A stretch of DNA of 64,000 nucleotides from contig CAXFIU010000002.1 of the NCBI GenBank assembly GCA_964003245.1, forward strand, positions 1-64,000, given 5' to 3'. The translations under genes and the position numbers were made by a program. The notes under the pieces were generated by a model. That model had not been told where the DNA came from, did no database searches, and worked only from the letters and a program-made list of their open reading frames with translations. Shown piece after piece: positions 53,914 through 63,661 of this stretch (its first letter is position 1; every line of letters starts with the position of its first letter). This DNA is from MGIIb-O2 sp964003245 (GTDB lineage: Archaea > Thermoplasmatota > Poseidoniia > Poseidoniales > Thalassarchaeaceae).

Positions 53914-54855
53914 CTACAAATCGTAAGTCTTTCCATTCTGACTATGAAGTATTTTTTCTTCTCCATCCTCAAATATTAATTTCCAGGCTGGGATTTGTGC
54001 AAACTGGAAATCAAAATTTAGTGAGGACAAGTCAACCCTCCACCATTCAAGCATCGTTGACTTAACTAATTCTGTAGCATCATTTGATTCTTCTTTCTTT
54101 CTGTAATCAAGCATTGGTTTAAGATTAGTTTTTAATTGATCTAATGAAAGCCAATTATTCTCTGAAGTTTTAATTTGCCGGAGATTAGGAGAGTTAAAGA
54201 AAATATGTTCTTCACTGAAAGGGAAAATCTTTTTCATCCAGGGATCCTCAATAAAAGCCCATTTTTTCCCATCCTTGATAGAATCAGGCCCTATCATTAA
54301 GCCCGAAATTTTCCATAGTTTAACTACTAAAAACACTGGCATGGAATTTAAAGAACCGGAAGGTTCCGTTTGAAGCCAATCTTCTAATTTAATTATTGGA
54401 TTAAGAGTTATAGTCTCAGTTTCTCGATCATTGTTAATATCTTCAAAATTATTCCCCCCTACTGAAATCTCTTCATTTGAAGGATTCTTAACAATTAAAT
54501 CACCCCTTAAAACAGATTCGCCAATCCACCTAGATAATTTATCAGGCCCCCAAGTAATAACTCTGAAATCATCAGGTAGATCAACAAGAATATCTTCAGT
54601 AATTTTTCTTTCACTAAGTATCCAGTGTCGATCCCCTGGTGCATCAATTGACCATCTTTCAATTTCATTTTTAGAAATAGGCAATATATCTGATTGGACA
54701 TGCCAAATATATACTGATGAATCACTCATTTCATCAAAATCAAGTAATTTTTCTGCAACACCTAGACATTTGAATCCGTAAATATTGAAGCTTTTTCCTG
54801 TAGGCTCTAAACTAACTGTTCGAGAATTAAGAATGGCTCGAACAATTTCTTCCAT
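53914..54855 (-). CDS. Protein of unknown function
   Basis: A 313-residue soluble protein with many Trp residues. The N-terminal half (MEEIVRAILNSRTVSLEPTG, SVYIWHVQSDILPISKNEIE) looks alpha/beta, and VITWGPDKLSRWIGESVLRG is a distinctive block that resembles stretches in some nuclease-fold proteins, though I cannot confirm catalytic residues. The C-terminal half (about 160-313) is less ordered. It lies downstream of eL30 on the same strand, where many archaea have NusA and ribosomal protein S12 genes, so it may be the last gene of the polymerase transcript. Confidence 0.7.
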   Translation of the reverse strand: MEEIVRAILNSRTVSLEPTGKSFNIYGFKCLGVAEKLLDFDEMSDSSVYIWHVQSDILPISKNEIERWSIDAPGDRHWILSERKITEDILVDLPDDFRVITWGPDKLSRWIGESVLRGDLIVKNPSNEEISVGGNNFEDINNDRETETITLNPIIKLEDWLQTEPSGSLNSMPVFLVVKLWKISGLMIGPDSIKDGKKWAFIEDPWMKKIFPFSEEHIFFNSPNLRQIKTSENNWLSLDQLKTNLKPMLDYRKKEESNDATELVKSTMLEWWRVDLSSLNFDFQFAQIPAWKLIFEDGEEKILHSQNGKTYDL

Positions 54856-54937
54856 GCCATCGGGTATGGCTACATCACTTCAAAACAACTATCGAAATCT
54901 AACTAAGGTAGTTGAATTGTTGACTATCAGAGAACAT

Positions 54938-55234
54938 TCAAACATTCATTGAAAGAGAGAGTAATTCGCTCTGCCCTGGATCCAAAACACATACTGCGCT
55001 AACAGGGAATGGTTTGGCACATGCAGCACCAAGTTGCCTGTTGACTAAAGTAACCTGATGTAGTGTCACATCGGGATGATTTTGTTTTATGTCAGAAATA
55101 TATTCTTTAGGGCAATTTGCGGCCACTAAGACCATTCTAGCGTCACCTTTTGAACAGGCACTTTTTGTTTGACGTTGCCCGAAAAGTAAATTTCCTGTAC
55201 TAATTCCTTGTTTTAATTGTCTTGCTAAATCCAT
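54938..55234 (-). CDS. rpl30e: Ribosomal protein eL30
   Basis: A 98-residue ribosomal protein. DLARQLKQGISTGNLLFGQR, KGDARMVLVAANCPKEYISD and the C-terminal GAACAKPFPVSAVCVLDPGQ match eL30 (L7Ae-like fold). The ATG follows AGGGGGATTTTTT, a clear ribosome binding site, and lies 11 bases after the A'' stop. It is the usual gene downstream of rpoA2 in archaeal polymerase operons. Confidence 0.94.
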   Translation of the reverse strand: MDLARQLKQGISTGNLLFGQRQTKSACSKGDARMVLVAANCPKEYISDIKQNHPDVTLHQVTLVNRQLGAACAKPFPVSAVCVLDPGQSELLSLSMNV

Positions 55235-55245
55235 AAAAAATCCCC

Positions 55246-56826
55246 CTATAAGTCCTCTGGTATGTAAAATAAGTCAACGCTTCCTGTACCTAAGGCAACA
55301 GGTTGTCCGACAATAATATTTTCAGTGACACCTCTTAATTCATCTCTCTCACCGATTATTCCAGCTCTAAGAAGATGAGTTACTGTTACTTCGAAAGCAG
55401 ACCTTGCAAGTATACTGTGTTTAGTACCGCTAACTCCATGACGTCCAATAGCACGTACTTCACCCTCACTAGTCATTACGTCTGAAACCATCAATAAATG
55501 TCTAACATCAACATCGAGACCTGCGCCTTCTAGTGTCAGAAGCATTTCATTAATTATTGCTTGACGTGCTGCTTCAATTCCAAGATAGTCATGAATTTCA
55601 GTGATATTGTTTGTATAAGTTCTAGATCTGTCTACGCCAGCATATTCACTGACCTTAGATAGATTAGAACCGATTGTTGAGATATAATATTCTCCAGTTT
55701 CAGCATTCGGACCTTGTACGTTAGCCCTCATTATATCTGGAAGACCTTTGAGTCGCAATTTCTTAATTTTCTCCTCTAATTGGAGTAAAGCAGTATATGT
55801 TGGTGGATCAGTAGCAAGAGTTGCTAATTCTTCTTCCTTTGCAACACCTGGTATAATCTTCAAAGTTTTTGGCTTATCATCGTTATCTGCTTGAACAAAC
55901 AACCTTAGAGCACGAGATAATTTATCACGAACTTCTGCACCTGTCATTTTCTTAACGCGAAGATTAGCATTATTAAGTGAAAGAATAATGTGTCTTTGTG
56001 TAATATCTACGTCAATATTGGCTATATCACGTGTTGTTGTGGTTTCTAACCCTGCTGCAATCTCCTGCACCAACTTTTGGTTAGTTCGAAGAGGTTTGCC
56101 TTTTGCATTGTTTTCATCAAGATATATTCTCATTGTAGGAGTCTTAGGCACTTTTCTAGCATCTACAATCTCAATAATACGTGGAAGCCCCTGTGTAACG
56201 TTTACTGTAGCCACACCAGCATAGTGGAATGTTCTCATAGTCATCTGTGTACCAGGTTCACCAATTGACTGAGCTGTAGTAATTCCAACAGCTTCGTGTG
56301 GATCGACTCTAGAACCTTTAAGATGATCATTAGCAGAACTTACTACTTTCTTTGCTTTCGCAGGAGTCAATTTAGTCTCACCTCTTGCAATTAGAGCATT
56401 TACCAAGTCGTTGGTGATTCTTGGAGACATTGATACATTCAATTTGACAGCTGCATCGGTCAATTGTGAATATAATTCAGATTCGGAATCAACATCTCTA
56501 AGAATCTGAACCATTTTCGATTCTGTATCGTAAGACTGAATAGGTAGAGATGCTCTTTTAGAGCTTCTACTTCTTCTTGCAGCCTTTCTTCTCAACAATG
56601 TTTTGTCGATCCTAGCCGCTGCTCTCTGAGCAGCTTTTGATGAACCAGCCATTACTTCAAATATTTTTGTAGCCGTACCTGAATCAGTACCACATATCTG
56701 GGCAATTTGAGAGGATGTTAATACCTTAACGTCATCCCATTTCTTATCATCTGCTAACTTATGAGCATATTCCTCTTCAATTCCTAAGTCCATCAACTTC
56801 TTCTTTGTTGCACTCTTTACTACCAT
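55246..56826 (-). CDS. rpoA2: RNA polymerase subunit A'' with N-terminal HhH extension
   Basis: A 526-residue C-terminal part of the split largest subunit. The core shows DPHEAVGITTAQSIGEPGTQ, TMRTFHYAGVATVNVTQGLP and the bridge/jaw sequence GLPRIIEIVDARKVPKTPTM, ending in IGRHGVSGTKHSILARSAFE. The first 95 residues or so form an added domain: KKLMDLGIEEEYAHKLADDK followed by VKVLTSSQIAQICGTDSGTA, a helix-hairpin-helix pattern, then a Lys/Arg-rich linker. Archaeal A'' subunits are often shorter at this end. It overlaps the A' stop by one base. Confidence 0.96.
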   Translation of the reverse strand: MVVKSATKKKLMDLGIEEEYAHKLADDKKWDDVKVLTSSQIAQICGTDSGTATKIFEVMAGSSKAAQRAAARIDKTLLRRKAARRSRSSKRASLPIQSYDTESKMVQILRDVDSESELYSQLTDAAVKLNVSMSPRITNDLVNALIARGETKLTPAKAKKVVSSANDHLKGSRVDPHEAVGITTAQSIGEPGTQMTMRTFHYAGVATVNVTQGLPRIIEIVDARKVPKTPTMRIYLDENNAKGKPLRTNQKLVQEIAAGLETTTTRDIANIDVDITQRHIILSLNNANLRVKKMTGAEVRDKLSRALRLFVQADNDDKPKTLKIIPGVAKEEELATLATDPPTYTALLQLEEKIKKLRLKGLPDIMRANVQGPNAETGEYYISTIGSNLSKVSEYAGVDRSRTYTNNITEIHDYLGIEAARQAIINEMLLTLEGAGLDVDVRHLLMVSDVMTSEGEVRAIGRHGVSGTKHSILARSAFEVTVTHLLRAGIIGERDELRGVTENIIVGQPVALGTGSVDLFYIPEDL

Positions 56827-59800
56827 CAGTTAGCACCTCCTAGCGCGTCATCAAGAACTTGATTAACATCGAATGGTTCACCTTTTCTACTCCTAGCAGG
56901 ATCGACCTTGTCTTCACCGTATTCGAATTGAATAATTCTATCAGCAGTGTTCCTTACTGAACGCATATAATCGTCTGCTACCTTCAAATCATCCATTGCG
57001 TTAATCAATCTACGTTGCATGTATCCTGACTTAGAAGTACGAACTGCAGTATCAACTAAAGATTCTCTACCAGAAACTGAAAGCATGAAGAACTCTGTAG
57101 GCTCGAGACCTCTCTTGAATGAAGATGATACGAAACCTTTCTCTTGAGCTCCTTTCACTCCTCTCATGAAGTGAGGTAATACTCTTTCTTGGTATCCTCT
57201 TTCTAGTCTTTTACCTCTAACCTTAGGTTGACCTATTGAGCCGGCCATCATAGCTAGGTTATCCATTGAACCTCTAGCTCCTGATGTAGCCATTAACACC
57301 GCAGAGTTATCGTCACCGAGGAATTCCTTTGCTACTTTTCCAGATTCCGCCTTACCAGAGTCTAATATATTCAGAATATTCTCTTCCAATGTTTCTTCTG
57401 CAGTTCTACCAGGTCTTGTTTCATACCTGCGACCATCTTTACCAAACTTTTCTAGTTCGATATTTACATTATCACTTGCAGTTTTATTAATCTCTGCAAT
57501 TGCTTCTTTTGCTTCAGGAGGTAAATCTTCATCATCTATACCTGTGGTAAAGCCCATGGCAGTACAAATTGCGATAGTCATCTTAGTCATTCTATTGATG
57601 AACTCAGCCCCCACATCTGGCCCATGGGTTTGAACAACGGCATCTAATAATCTACCATCTTCTGCCCCTATTCCTCTCTTATCTATTGTTCCAGTAACAT
57701 TACCATCGCTCACTTGAACATGGTCGCCAGATCTACTCGTGTATTCTAGATTAAATCCTTCTGGAACGATTAGGCTGAGGACATCAGAACCAAGATATCC
57801 AGTAACACCGTCAATCTCTTTGATTTCTGGGAGTTCTCCATCCCAGCCAACAGCTCCTAAAATTTCAATTACCAATTTTTCAGGGAGTAATTTTGTACCA
57901 TGAGTAAGAAGATATGAACCTGATATGTGATCGTGGATTCCACCAATTACGGAACCACCATATCTTGGAGTAATGATGTGTTCTTGGACCCGCATCAAAA
58001 CTTTGGCCTCAGCTCTAGCTTCTTCAGACTGAATGACGTGAAGATTCATTTCATCTCCATCGAAATCTGCGTTGTATGGTGTACAATCAGCCAAGTTAAA
58101 TCTGAAGGTCTTACCTTCCATAACTCTAATTTCGTGGACCATCATCGACATTCTGTGCAAAGATGGTTGTCTATTGAATATAGTAACATCTCCATCAATC
58201 AAATGTCTTTCAATAACAACACCTGGCTTTGGATTACCGTCTCTGTCAAGAGTACTCAATCTATCTTCAACATCAGTACGATAGGATTCACCATATTCGT
58301 CCTCAACAGAAGGACTTCCGCAATGAGGACAGTTAACTTCTAAATGCTCAGGATAATCCTCATCAGGATTTGAATGCTCCCAAGCCCATCTACTGTGTAT
58401 CAAAGCACGTGGATCATCAGAAGGAAGACTCTGACCTCTCATAGATCCTTCACTCTCTTCACCTCTTAGATTTGATAATGTCTTTTCTAAATCAACACCC
58501 CACTCTTCTTCAAGTTCCCCAATGGAATTTCTCCTCATTTGTCTCTTTAGTTCTAAACCAGGAAGGAAATTAGGTGCTGGTAATACCTGATTCAAATCGG
58601 GCCTGTAGCCAGAATAAGGTTCATCATCGCTTCCGGAGTGACAATCAGGATTCATACATCTAAAACCAGCCCAAATATACTTCGTTCTATCAGTTATTCT
58701 TACCCTTAGAGTATCTCCACGAATAATATAGTTCACTCCAGGATGCACATCAGGCCCTCTGAGAATCATTTGTCTAAGCTGTTCCCTATTCCTATTTGTC
58801 ACCCTCACAGGAACTGTCAATTCCTTAGCGGTTTTAACCGGAATTCCAACCTCATTAATACCCAAATTAGGATCTGGCGATATTACTGTTCTTGCACAGA
58901 AATTAACTCTCTTTCCAGATAAGTTAGAACGGAATCTACCTTCTTTACCCTTCAAACGCTGAGTTAAGGTCTTCAATGGCCTTCCTGAACGATGCCTTGC
59001 AGGAGGTATACCACTGGTTTGATTATCGAAATAAGTAGTACAGTGATACTGTAATAATTCCCATAAGTCTTCAACAATTAATTGAGGAGCTCCCGCGTCA
59101 CGGTTTTCCCTTAATCTCTGATTAATTCTTAGTACATCAACCAATTTGTGTGTCAAATCATCCTCAGAACGGTCTCCACTATCTAGAGTAATAGATGGCC
59201 TAACTGTGATTGGAGGTACTGGAAGAACTTTCATGATTGTCCATTCAGGTCGACTTGAGTCTTTATCCATACCAATAAACAATAAGTGTTCATCAGGGAT
59301 TCTCTCTAACCATTCCCTAATGTCTCTGGCATTCAACTTATGTTCGCCTTTATTCTCTTTCTTTTCTTTGAAAGTTGAAGGCTTATCGAGAATAATTTTC
59401 CCTTGCTCAGAACCACAATGCATGCATATAGTTCTCTTTTTACTAGAACATTCTTTTTCTATATCTTTAATTATTTTCTTAAACTCCCTAGAGCCCACTC
59501 CGTGTTTAATCATAACATCCTTAACTCTGTCTTGATAATAATCTTGTTCGGATTTCTCGGGGTCAAGAGGGTGAGTATTTGGTTGGTCGTGCAGCAGTAT
59601 TTTGCTACATGAGTTACAGGTAGATTTCAGAGCCATCTTAATCAAATCGGTGAAACCGATATGCATAATTGGCAATTCCAGTGCAATATGACCAAAATGA
59701 CTAGGGCATTCTTCATGTTTATTACCACAAGTTTCACACCTAACACCAGGGTCAATAACACCCATCTTTGGATCCATTAAACCTTGTTTGAAAGCATGTC

Positions 59801-59930
59801 CGTCATCGCGGTATGTATCAGCAGTCTTTACTTCAACAGCCGACATTTTACGGATTTCATTAGGTTCTAACAATCCAAATTTAATTGATTGAATCCTCTT
59901 AGGGATTTTAGCTGCGTCTCTAGCACTCAT
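56826..59930 (-). CDS. rpoA1: RNA polymerase subunit A'
   Basis: A 1034-residue N-terminal part of the largest subunit. Zinc-binding blocks CETCGNKHEECPSHFGH and CMHCGSEQ lie in the clamp. NADFDGDEMNLH binds the catalytic magnesium, and FNRQPSLHRMSMMVHEIRVM and KRVNFCARTVISPDPNLGIN are further conserved segments. GARGSMDNLAMMAGSIGQPK and KRGLEPTEFFMLSVSGRESL belong to the pore/trigger region. It lies between B and A'' and overlaps the B stop by 4 bases. Confidence 0.98.
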   Translation of the reverse strand: MSARDAAKIPKRIQSIKFGLLEPNEIRKMSAVEVKTADTYRDDGHAFKQGLMDPKMGVIDPGVRCETCGNKHEECPSHFGHIALELPIMHIGFTDLIKMALKSTCNSCSKILLHDQPNTHPLDPEKSEQDYYQDRVKDVMIKHGVGSREFKKIIKDIEKECSSKKRTICMHCGSEQGKIILDKPSTFKEKKENKGEHKLNARDIREWLERIPDEHLLFIGMDKDSSRPEWTIMKVLPVPPITVRPSITLDSGDRSEDDLTHKLVDVLRINQRLRENRDAGAPQLIVEDLWELLQYHCTTYFDNQTSGIPPARHRSGRPLKTLTQRLKGKEGRFRSNLSGKRVNFCARTVISPDPNLGINEVGIPVKTAKELTVPVRVTNRNREQLRQMILRGPDVHPGVNYIIRGDTLRVRITDRTKYIWAGFRCMNPDCHSGSDDEPYSGYRPDLNQVLPAPNFLPGLELKRQMRRNSIGELEEEWGVDLEKTLSNLRGEESEGSMRGQSLPSDDPRALIHSRWAWEHSNPDEDYPEHLEVNCPHCGSPSVEDEYGESYRTDVEDRLSTLDRDGNPKPGVVIERHLIDGDVTIFNRQPSLHRMSMMVHEIRVMEGKTFRFNLADCTPYNADFDGDEMNLHVIQSEEARAEAKVLMRVQEHIITPRYGGSVIGGIHDHISGSYLLTHGTKLLPEKLVIEILGAVGWDGELPEIKEIDGVTGYLGSDVLSLIVPEGFNLEYTSRSGDHVQVSDGNVTGTIDKRGIGAEDGRLLDAVVQTHGPDVGAEFINRMTKMTIAICTAMGFTTGIDDEDLPPEAKEAIAEINKTASDNVNIELEKFGKDGRRYETRPGRTAEETLEENILNILDSGKAESGKVAKEFLGDDNSAVLMATSGARGSMDNLAMMAGSIGQPKVRGKRLERGYQERVLPHFMRGVKGAQEKGFVSSSFKRGLEPTEFFMLSVSGRESLVDTAVRTSKSGYMQRRLINAMDDLKVADDYMRSVRNTADRIIQFEYGEDKVDPARSRKGEPFDVNQVLDDALGGAN

Positions 59931-62900
59931 TTTCTATCCTCCAGTTCAAGCCTCATGGCCACCCCGAGACTTTTCATTTCGTCCAGAAGTAACTTGAATG
60001 CATATGATGTTTGTACAGTATGAACATCCGATCTATCACCACAAACAGGGCAAGACGTAGTCCTGCGTTTCCAATCGAAATACGCTATGTGACCGCATCC
60101 TTTGGTGTTACAAACCATCAAATTCCAGCCATCAGATTCGTCAAGTAGACGATCTTTGATTACCATTGATGCTCCATGAGAAATCAAACAATCACGCTCC
60201 ATCTCTCCGAATCTCAATCCACCTTGACGTGCGCGTCCTTCAGTAGGTTGTCTTGTGAGAATTTGAACTCTACCACGACTTCTAGCATGTAACTTACTGC
60301 TAACTAGATGATGTAATCTCTGGTAATATATTACTCCAACGAAAACATCGGCAGGGTATTCTTCACCGGTCTCACCACTAATCATAGTCTCTCGGCCAGT
60401 GTGATTATACCCATTTCTTAGCAATCCTGCACGTAATGATTCTTCTTTTTCACCGGTAAATGCAGTACCATCTATTTGACGGCCTTCCATAGAACCTACT
60501 TTGCCACCAATCATCTCTAGAACATGAGCTACAGTCATTCTGGACGGAATAGCGTGAGGATTAATTAGAACATCAGGAACTACTCCATTAACTGTAAATG
60601 GCATATCTTCTTCATCAACTAATCTTCCAATAATTCCTTTCTGTCCGTGTCTAGAAGCAAACTTATCCCCTAACTCTGGAATTTTATTTGTCCTTAGTGT
60701 GATTCTTACTAGTCTTCCGGAATCCAAAGATTCAGTGACGAATACATTGTCTACCCAGCCATATTCGCCGTTTCTGACCATCATTGAAGACTCGCGACGT
60801 TCCTGAGCCTGAAGGAAAGCACCCGCTGATTCCTCAAGGAATCTAGGTGGACTTGTTTTTCCAACTAAAACTTTAGAATCAGGCGATCCACTTGTCAAAA
60901 ATTCCTCTGGAACAGGTAAACCGTCTCTTTCAAGATGGGAATAACTGTTGAATGATTTTAATCCTTTAATTTCATCCAGACCTGTCCCCGGAACTTCGAT
61001 TCTTTCTTCTTGACCGCCAGGGAATCTTTTATTTTCTGCATTGTATGTTCTTATGAATGATGAACGTCCAAGAGAACGTTCTACAGATGCACGATTCATG
61101 ATTACTGCATCTTGCATATTATAACCATGGTGGCTCATAATAGCAACCACAAAATTTTGTCCGCCCGGTCTTTGTCTAAATCCGGTTGATTTCATTGCCC
61201 TAGTGCCAACAATTGACTGCTGAGGATAATGCATAATGTGAGCTCTTGTATCGGGACGAAGTCTGTAATTAGAACTAGGCAGACCAAGGCTCTGCTTAAC
61301 CATAGCAGTCCCTCCAGTAACTCTAGGAGTAGAGTTATGCTCAGGATATGGGACTAAAGACGCACATACTCCTAGAATCAGTTGAGGATCTATTTCGACG
61401 TGAGTATAAACTAGAACTTTGTTCTGCTTTGTTTGTTGTAGAGTTAATTTTTCAATGTCTTCTTGATAGTAATTCAAAGGAACTGAAAACTCTTCCGTAA
61501 CTGTATCGCCGTTTGGTAACTGAATCTGGGCGCTTAATTTAGCTTCTTTCTTTTCACTCATATCGCCAAGATTCAACCATTCTACTTTAGCAGGATTAAT
61601 TGGACGAGAATGTTTCGGAGAAAATTCTGGCAAGTCAAATGGCCTAGGTGCTACAAGTAAATCTTCTTCTTCTTCAGCATCAATCCATTCAACAACTCCA
61701 GTATTCACTAAATCGTTAAACGAAAGATCTCCTGCTCTCAAACCATCTAGAGTTCTCTTAGTTAAAACTAAATTACCATCTTCAAGTACTAATAGAGGTC
61801 TCAAAATTCTTCCCCTATCTGTGTTAATGAATACGTCTTTATTTTCTGAATCGTGACGAATACTAACTTCAGGACGAATTCTTCCCGAACGGCGGCGGCG
61901 TTTGAATTGAGAAACTAATTTATTCGGCCTCTTATGCAAACCAAAAATATCACCATTAACGTGAATTCTAGAACCATCTGCCCAACCTGCAGGAGAATCG
62001 TCTACTCCCGCTTCTTTCAATAATTCTTTAACTTCGGATTCAGCAACTTCTTCGGAAACATCAATCATTTGTGCAGCATTTTTCACCAACCCACAGTTCT
62101 GACCCTCTGGAGTTTCATTTGGACATAATCTGCCCCAATGAGTAGGGTGAAGATCCCTTGCTTCGAAATGAGGTTGGCTCCTGACTAATGGGCTCGTAAC
62201 ACGCCTCATGTGAGATAGCGCTGCAAGATATGTAGTTCTATCCAATAATTGACTGACTCCTGAACGGCCACCTACCCAGTTACCAGTGGCTAATGCGTGC
62301 ATTATTTTTGATGTTAGAACATCCGGCCTTAGGCACGCATTAATTTTTAAATCTCTTTTTCTGTTGTGGTGACGTTCGAGCTGATACTTTAAGTCACGTG
62401 CCAATTGTTGTAAACTAACACGGAATAAATCTTCAATTAGGTCTCCAGCGAGTCGAACTCTCTTGTTAGCATAATGATCTTTGTCGTTAGGGTCTCTGTT
62501 TGTAATAGCCATTTCCAATACTTGACGTACAATTCTTCCAAGGAAAATTGCTTTCTTTTCCCTAGCATCTGATGTAGCACCGAGATGAGGCAATAATTCT
62601 TTATCAAGCATATTTTGAATTCTGGACTCACGATATTCTTTTTGTTGGCCGTGTGCAAACTTTTTCTCAAGCCAAGCAATTGCCTCTTCGGTGTTCTCAA
62701 CACCATACTCTTCATTGTCTTTAACGTCATTAAGATTTGCAACAGTATATTTCATTGCTTCAACAGGCCCTGCAATCGCAGCGAATATTTCTCTATCATT
62801 TTCCATCCCTAGAGCTCTCATCAAAAGTACCACTGGAATTGCGGCAGTACCTGCACTTGGAATTTTAACCATTAGCATTCCATCTCTTCTCTTTTCAACA

Positions 62901-63649
62901 TTCAGAGGTTTTCTAACACCATCTTTCTGAGAGAAGATTTTGGCAACTTCAGTTTCATGAGCATACTTCTTATTCTTTTCAACAGTAACTCTGTTAGGAG
63001 CTAGGTCTTCCATAGAAATCAGAACACGTTCGGTACCGTTGATAATAAAATATCCACCAGGATCCATTGGATCTTCGCCGAACTTTCTTAGAAGCGTCTC
63101 ATGATATTCAGCATCATCTGCTGAAGTATGAGGAGATAATTTCCTAGGAGATTCTTGACTGCCTGCAATATGATCAGGGTGTAAATTACAACGAGCAGAG
63201 CGAACCATTATTGGAAGATTACCGATATGCACACTTGATTCTTCTATAGAACCATGAGTTTGCCCCGGTTCGGGAGGTATATCGTCACGATAAATCACGA
63301 AATCCATATAAATTGGAGAAAAGTATGTCAATTTACGGATTCTACATTCTAAAGGAGTGGCAGGATGCTCAGCACCATTAGCCTCTCTGATAGTTGGATT
63401 ACCTAATCGTAAGCCTTTCAACCGAACATAAATCTCTTTCTCAAGAACGTCAAGCTTGATAGCTCCTCCTCCATCTTTTCCACCAGGTATCTCCTCAACA
63501 GGTTCATCAGTACCTACGCGGATATTTCGAACAATTTTTTCCATACGGCTTTTACGGCCTTCGCCACCTAAAATTGTATCATTATACGACATTAATTGAT
63601 GGTTAACTAGACTTCTTCTTTGAAAATAACTTTCTACAATTTCCTTCAT
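59927..63649 (-). CDS. rpoB: RNA polymerase subunit B (unsplit)
   Basis: A 1240-residue second-largest subunit as one polypeptide rather than split B'/B''. Features: FIINGTERVLISMEDLAPNR, HPTHWGRLCPNETPEGQNCG, NFVVAIMSHHGYNMQDAVIM, LGDKFASRHGQKGIIGRLV, PHAIPSRMTVAHVLEMIGGK and a C-terminal zinc segment CNTKGCGHIAYF with CPVCGD. The start at 63649 gives MKEIVESYFQRRSLVNHQL, the usual N terminus. It lies 12 bases after rpoH. Confidence 0.98.
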   Translation of the reverse strand: MKEIVESYFQRRSLVNHQLMSYNDTILGGEGRKSRMEKIVRNIRVGTDEPVEEIPGGKDGGGAIKLDVLEKEIYVRLKGLRLGNPTIREANGAEHPATPLECRIRKLTYFSPIYMDFVIYRDDIPPEPGQTHGSIEESSVHIGNLPIMVRSARCNLHPDHIAGSQESPRKLSPHTSADDAEYHETLLRKFGEDPMDPGGYFIINGTERVLISMEDLAPNRVTVEKNKKYAHETEVAKIFSQKDGVRKPLNVEKRRDGMLMVKIPSAGTAAIPVVLLMRALGMENDREIFAAIAGPVEAMKYTVANLNDVKDNEEYGVENTEEAIAWLEKKFAHGQQKEYRESRIQNMLDKELLPHLGATSDAREKKAIFLGRIVRQVLEMAITNRDPNDKDHYANKRVRLAGDLIEDLFRVSLQQLARDLKYQLERHHNRKRDLKINACLRPDVLTSKIMHALATGNWVGGRSGVSQLLDRTTYLAALSHMRRVTSPLVRSQPHFEARDLHPTHWGRLCPNETPEGQNCGLVKNAAQMIDVSEEVAESEVKELLKEAGVDDSPAGWADGSRIHVNGDIFGLHKRPNKLVSQFKRRRRSGRIRPEVSIRHDSENKDVFINTDRGRILRPLLVLEDGNLVLTKRTLDGLRAGDLSFNDLVNTGVVEWIDAEEEEDLLVAPRPFDLPEFSPKHSRPINPAKVEWLNLGDMSEKKEAKLSAQIQLPNGDTVTEEFSVPLNYYQEDIEKLTLQQTKQNKVLVYTHVEIDPQLILGVCASLVPYPEHNSTPRVTGGTAMVKQSLGLPSSNYRLRPDTRAHIMHYPQQSIVGTRAMKSTGFRQRPGGQNFVVAIMSHHGYNMQDAVIMNRASVERSLGRSSFIRTYNAENKRFPGGQEERIEVPGTGLDEIKGLKSFNSYSHLERDGLPVPEEFLTSGSPDSKVLVGKTSPPRFLEESAGAFLQAQERRESSMMVRNGEYGWVDNVFVTESLDSGRLVRITLRTNKIPELGDKFASRHGQKGIIGRLVDEEDMPFTVNGVVPDVLINPHAIPSRMTVAHVLEMIGGKVGSMEGRQIDGTAFTGEKEESLRAGLLRNGYNHTGRETMISGETGEEYPADVFVGVIYYQRLHHLVSSKLHARSRGRVQILTRQPTEGRARQGGLRFGEMERDCLISHGASMVIKDRLLDESDGWNLMVCNTKGCGHIAYFDWKRRTTSCPVCGDRSDVHTVQTSYAFKLLLDEMKSLGVAMRLELEDRK

Positions 63650-63661
63650 AATATCAACTCC

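Noticed and set aside
57927..58343. 138-codon plus-strand frame
   Set aside because: It lies opposite the catalytic region of RNA polymerase A' and shows no protein character.
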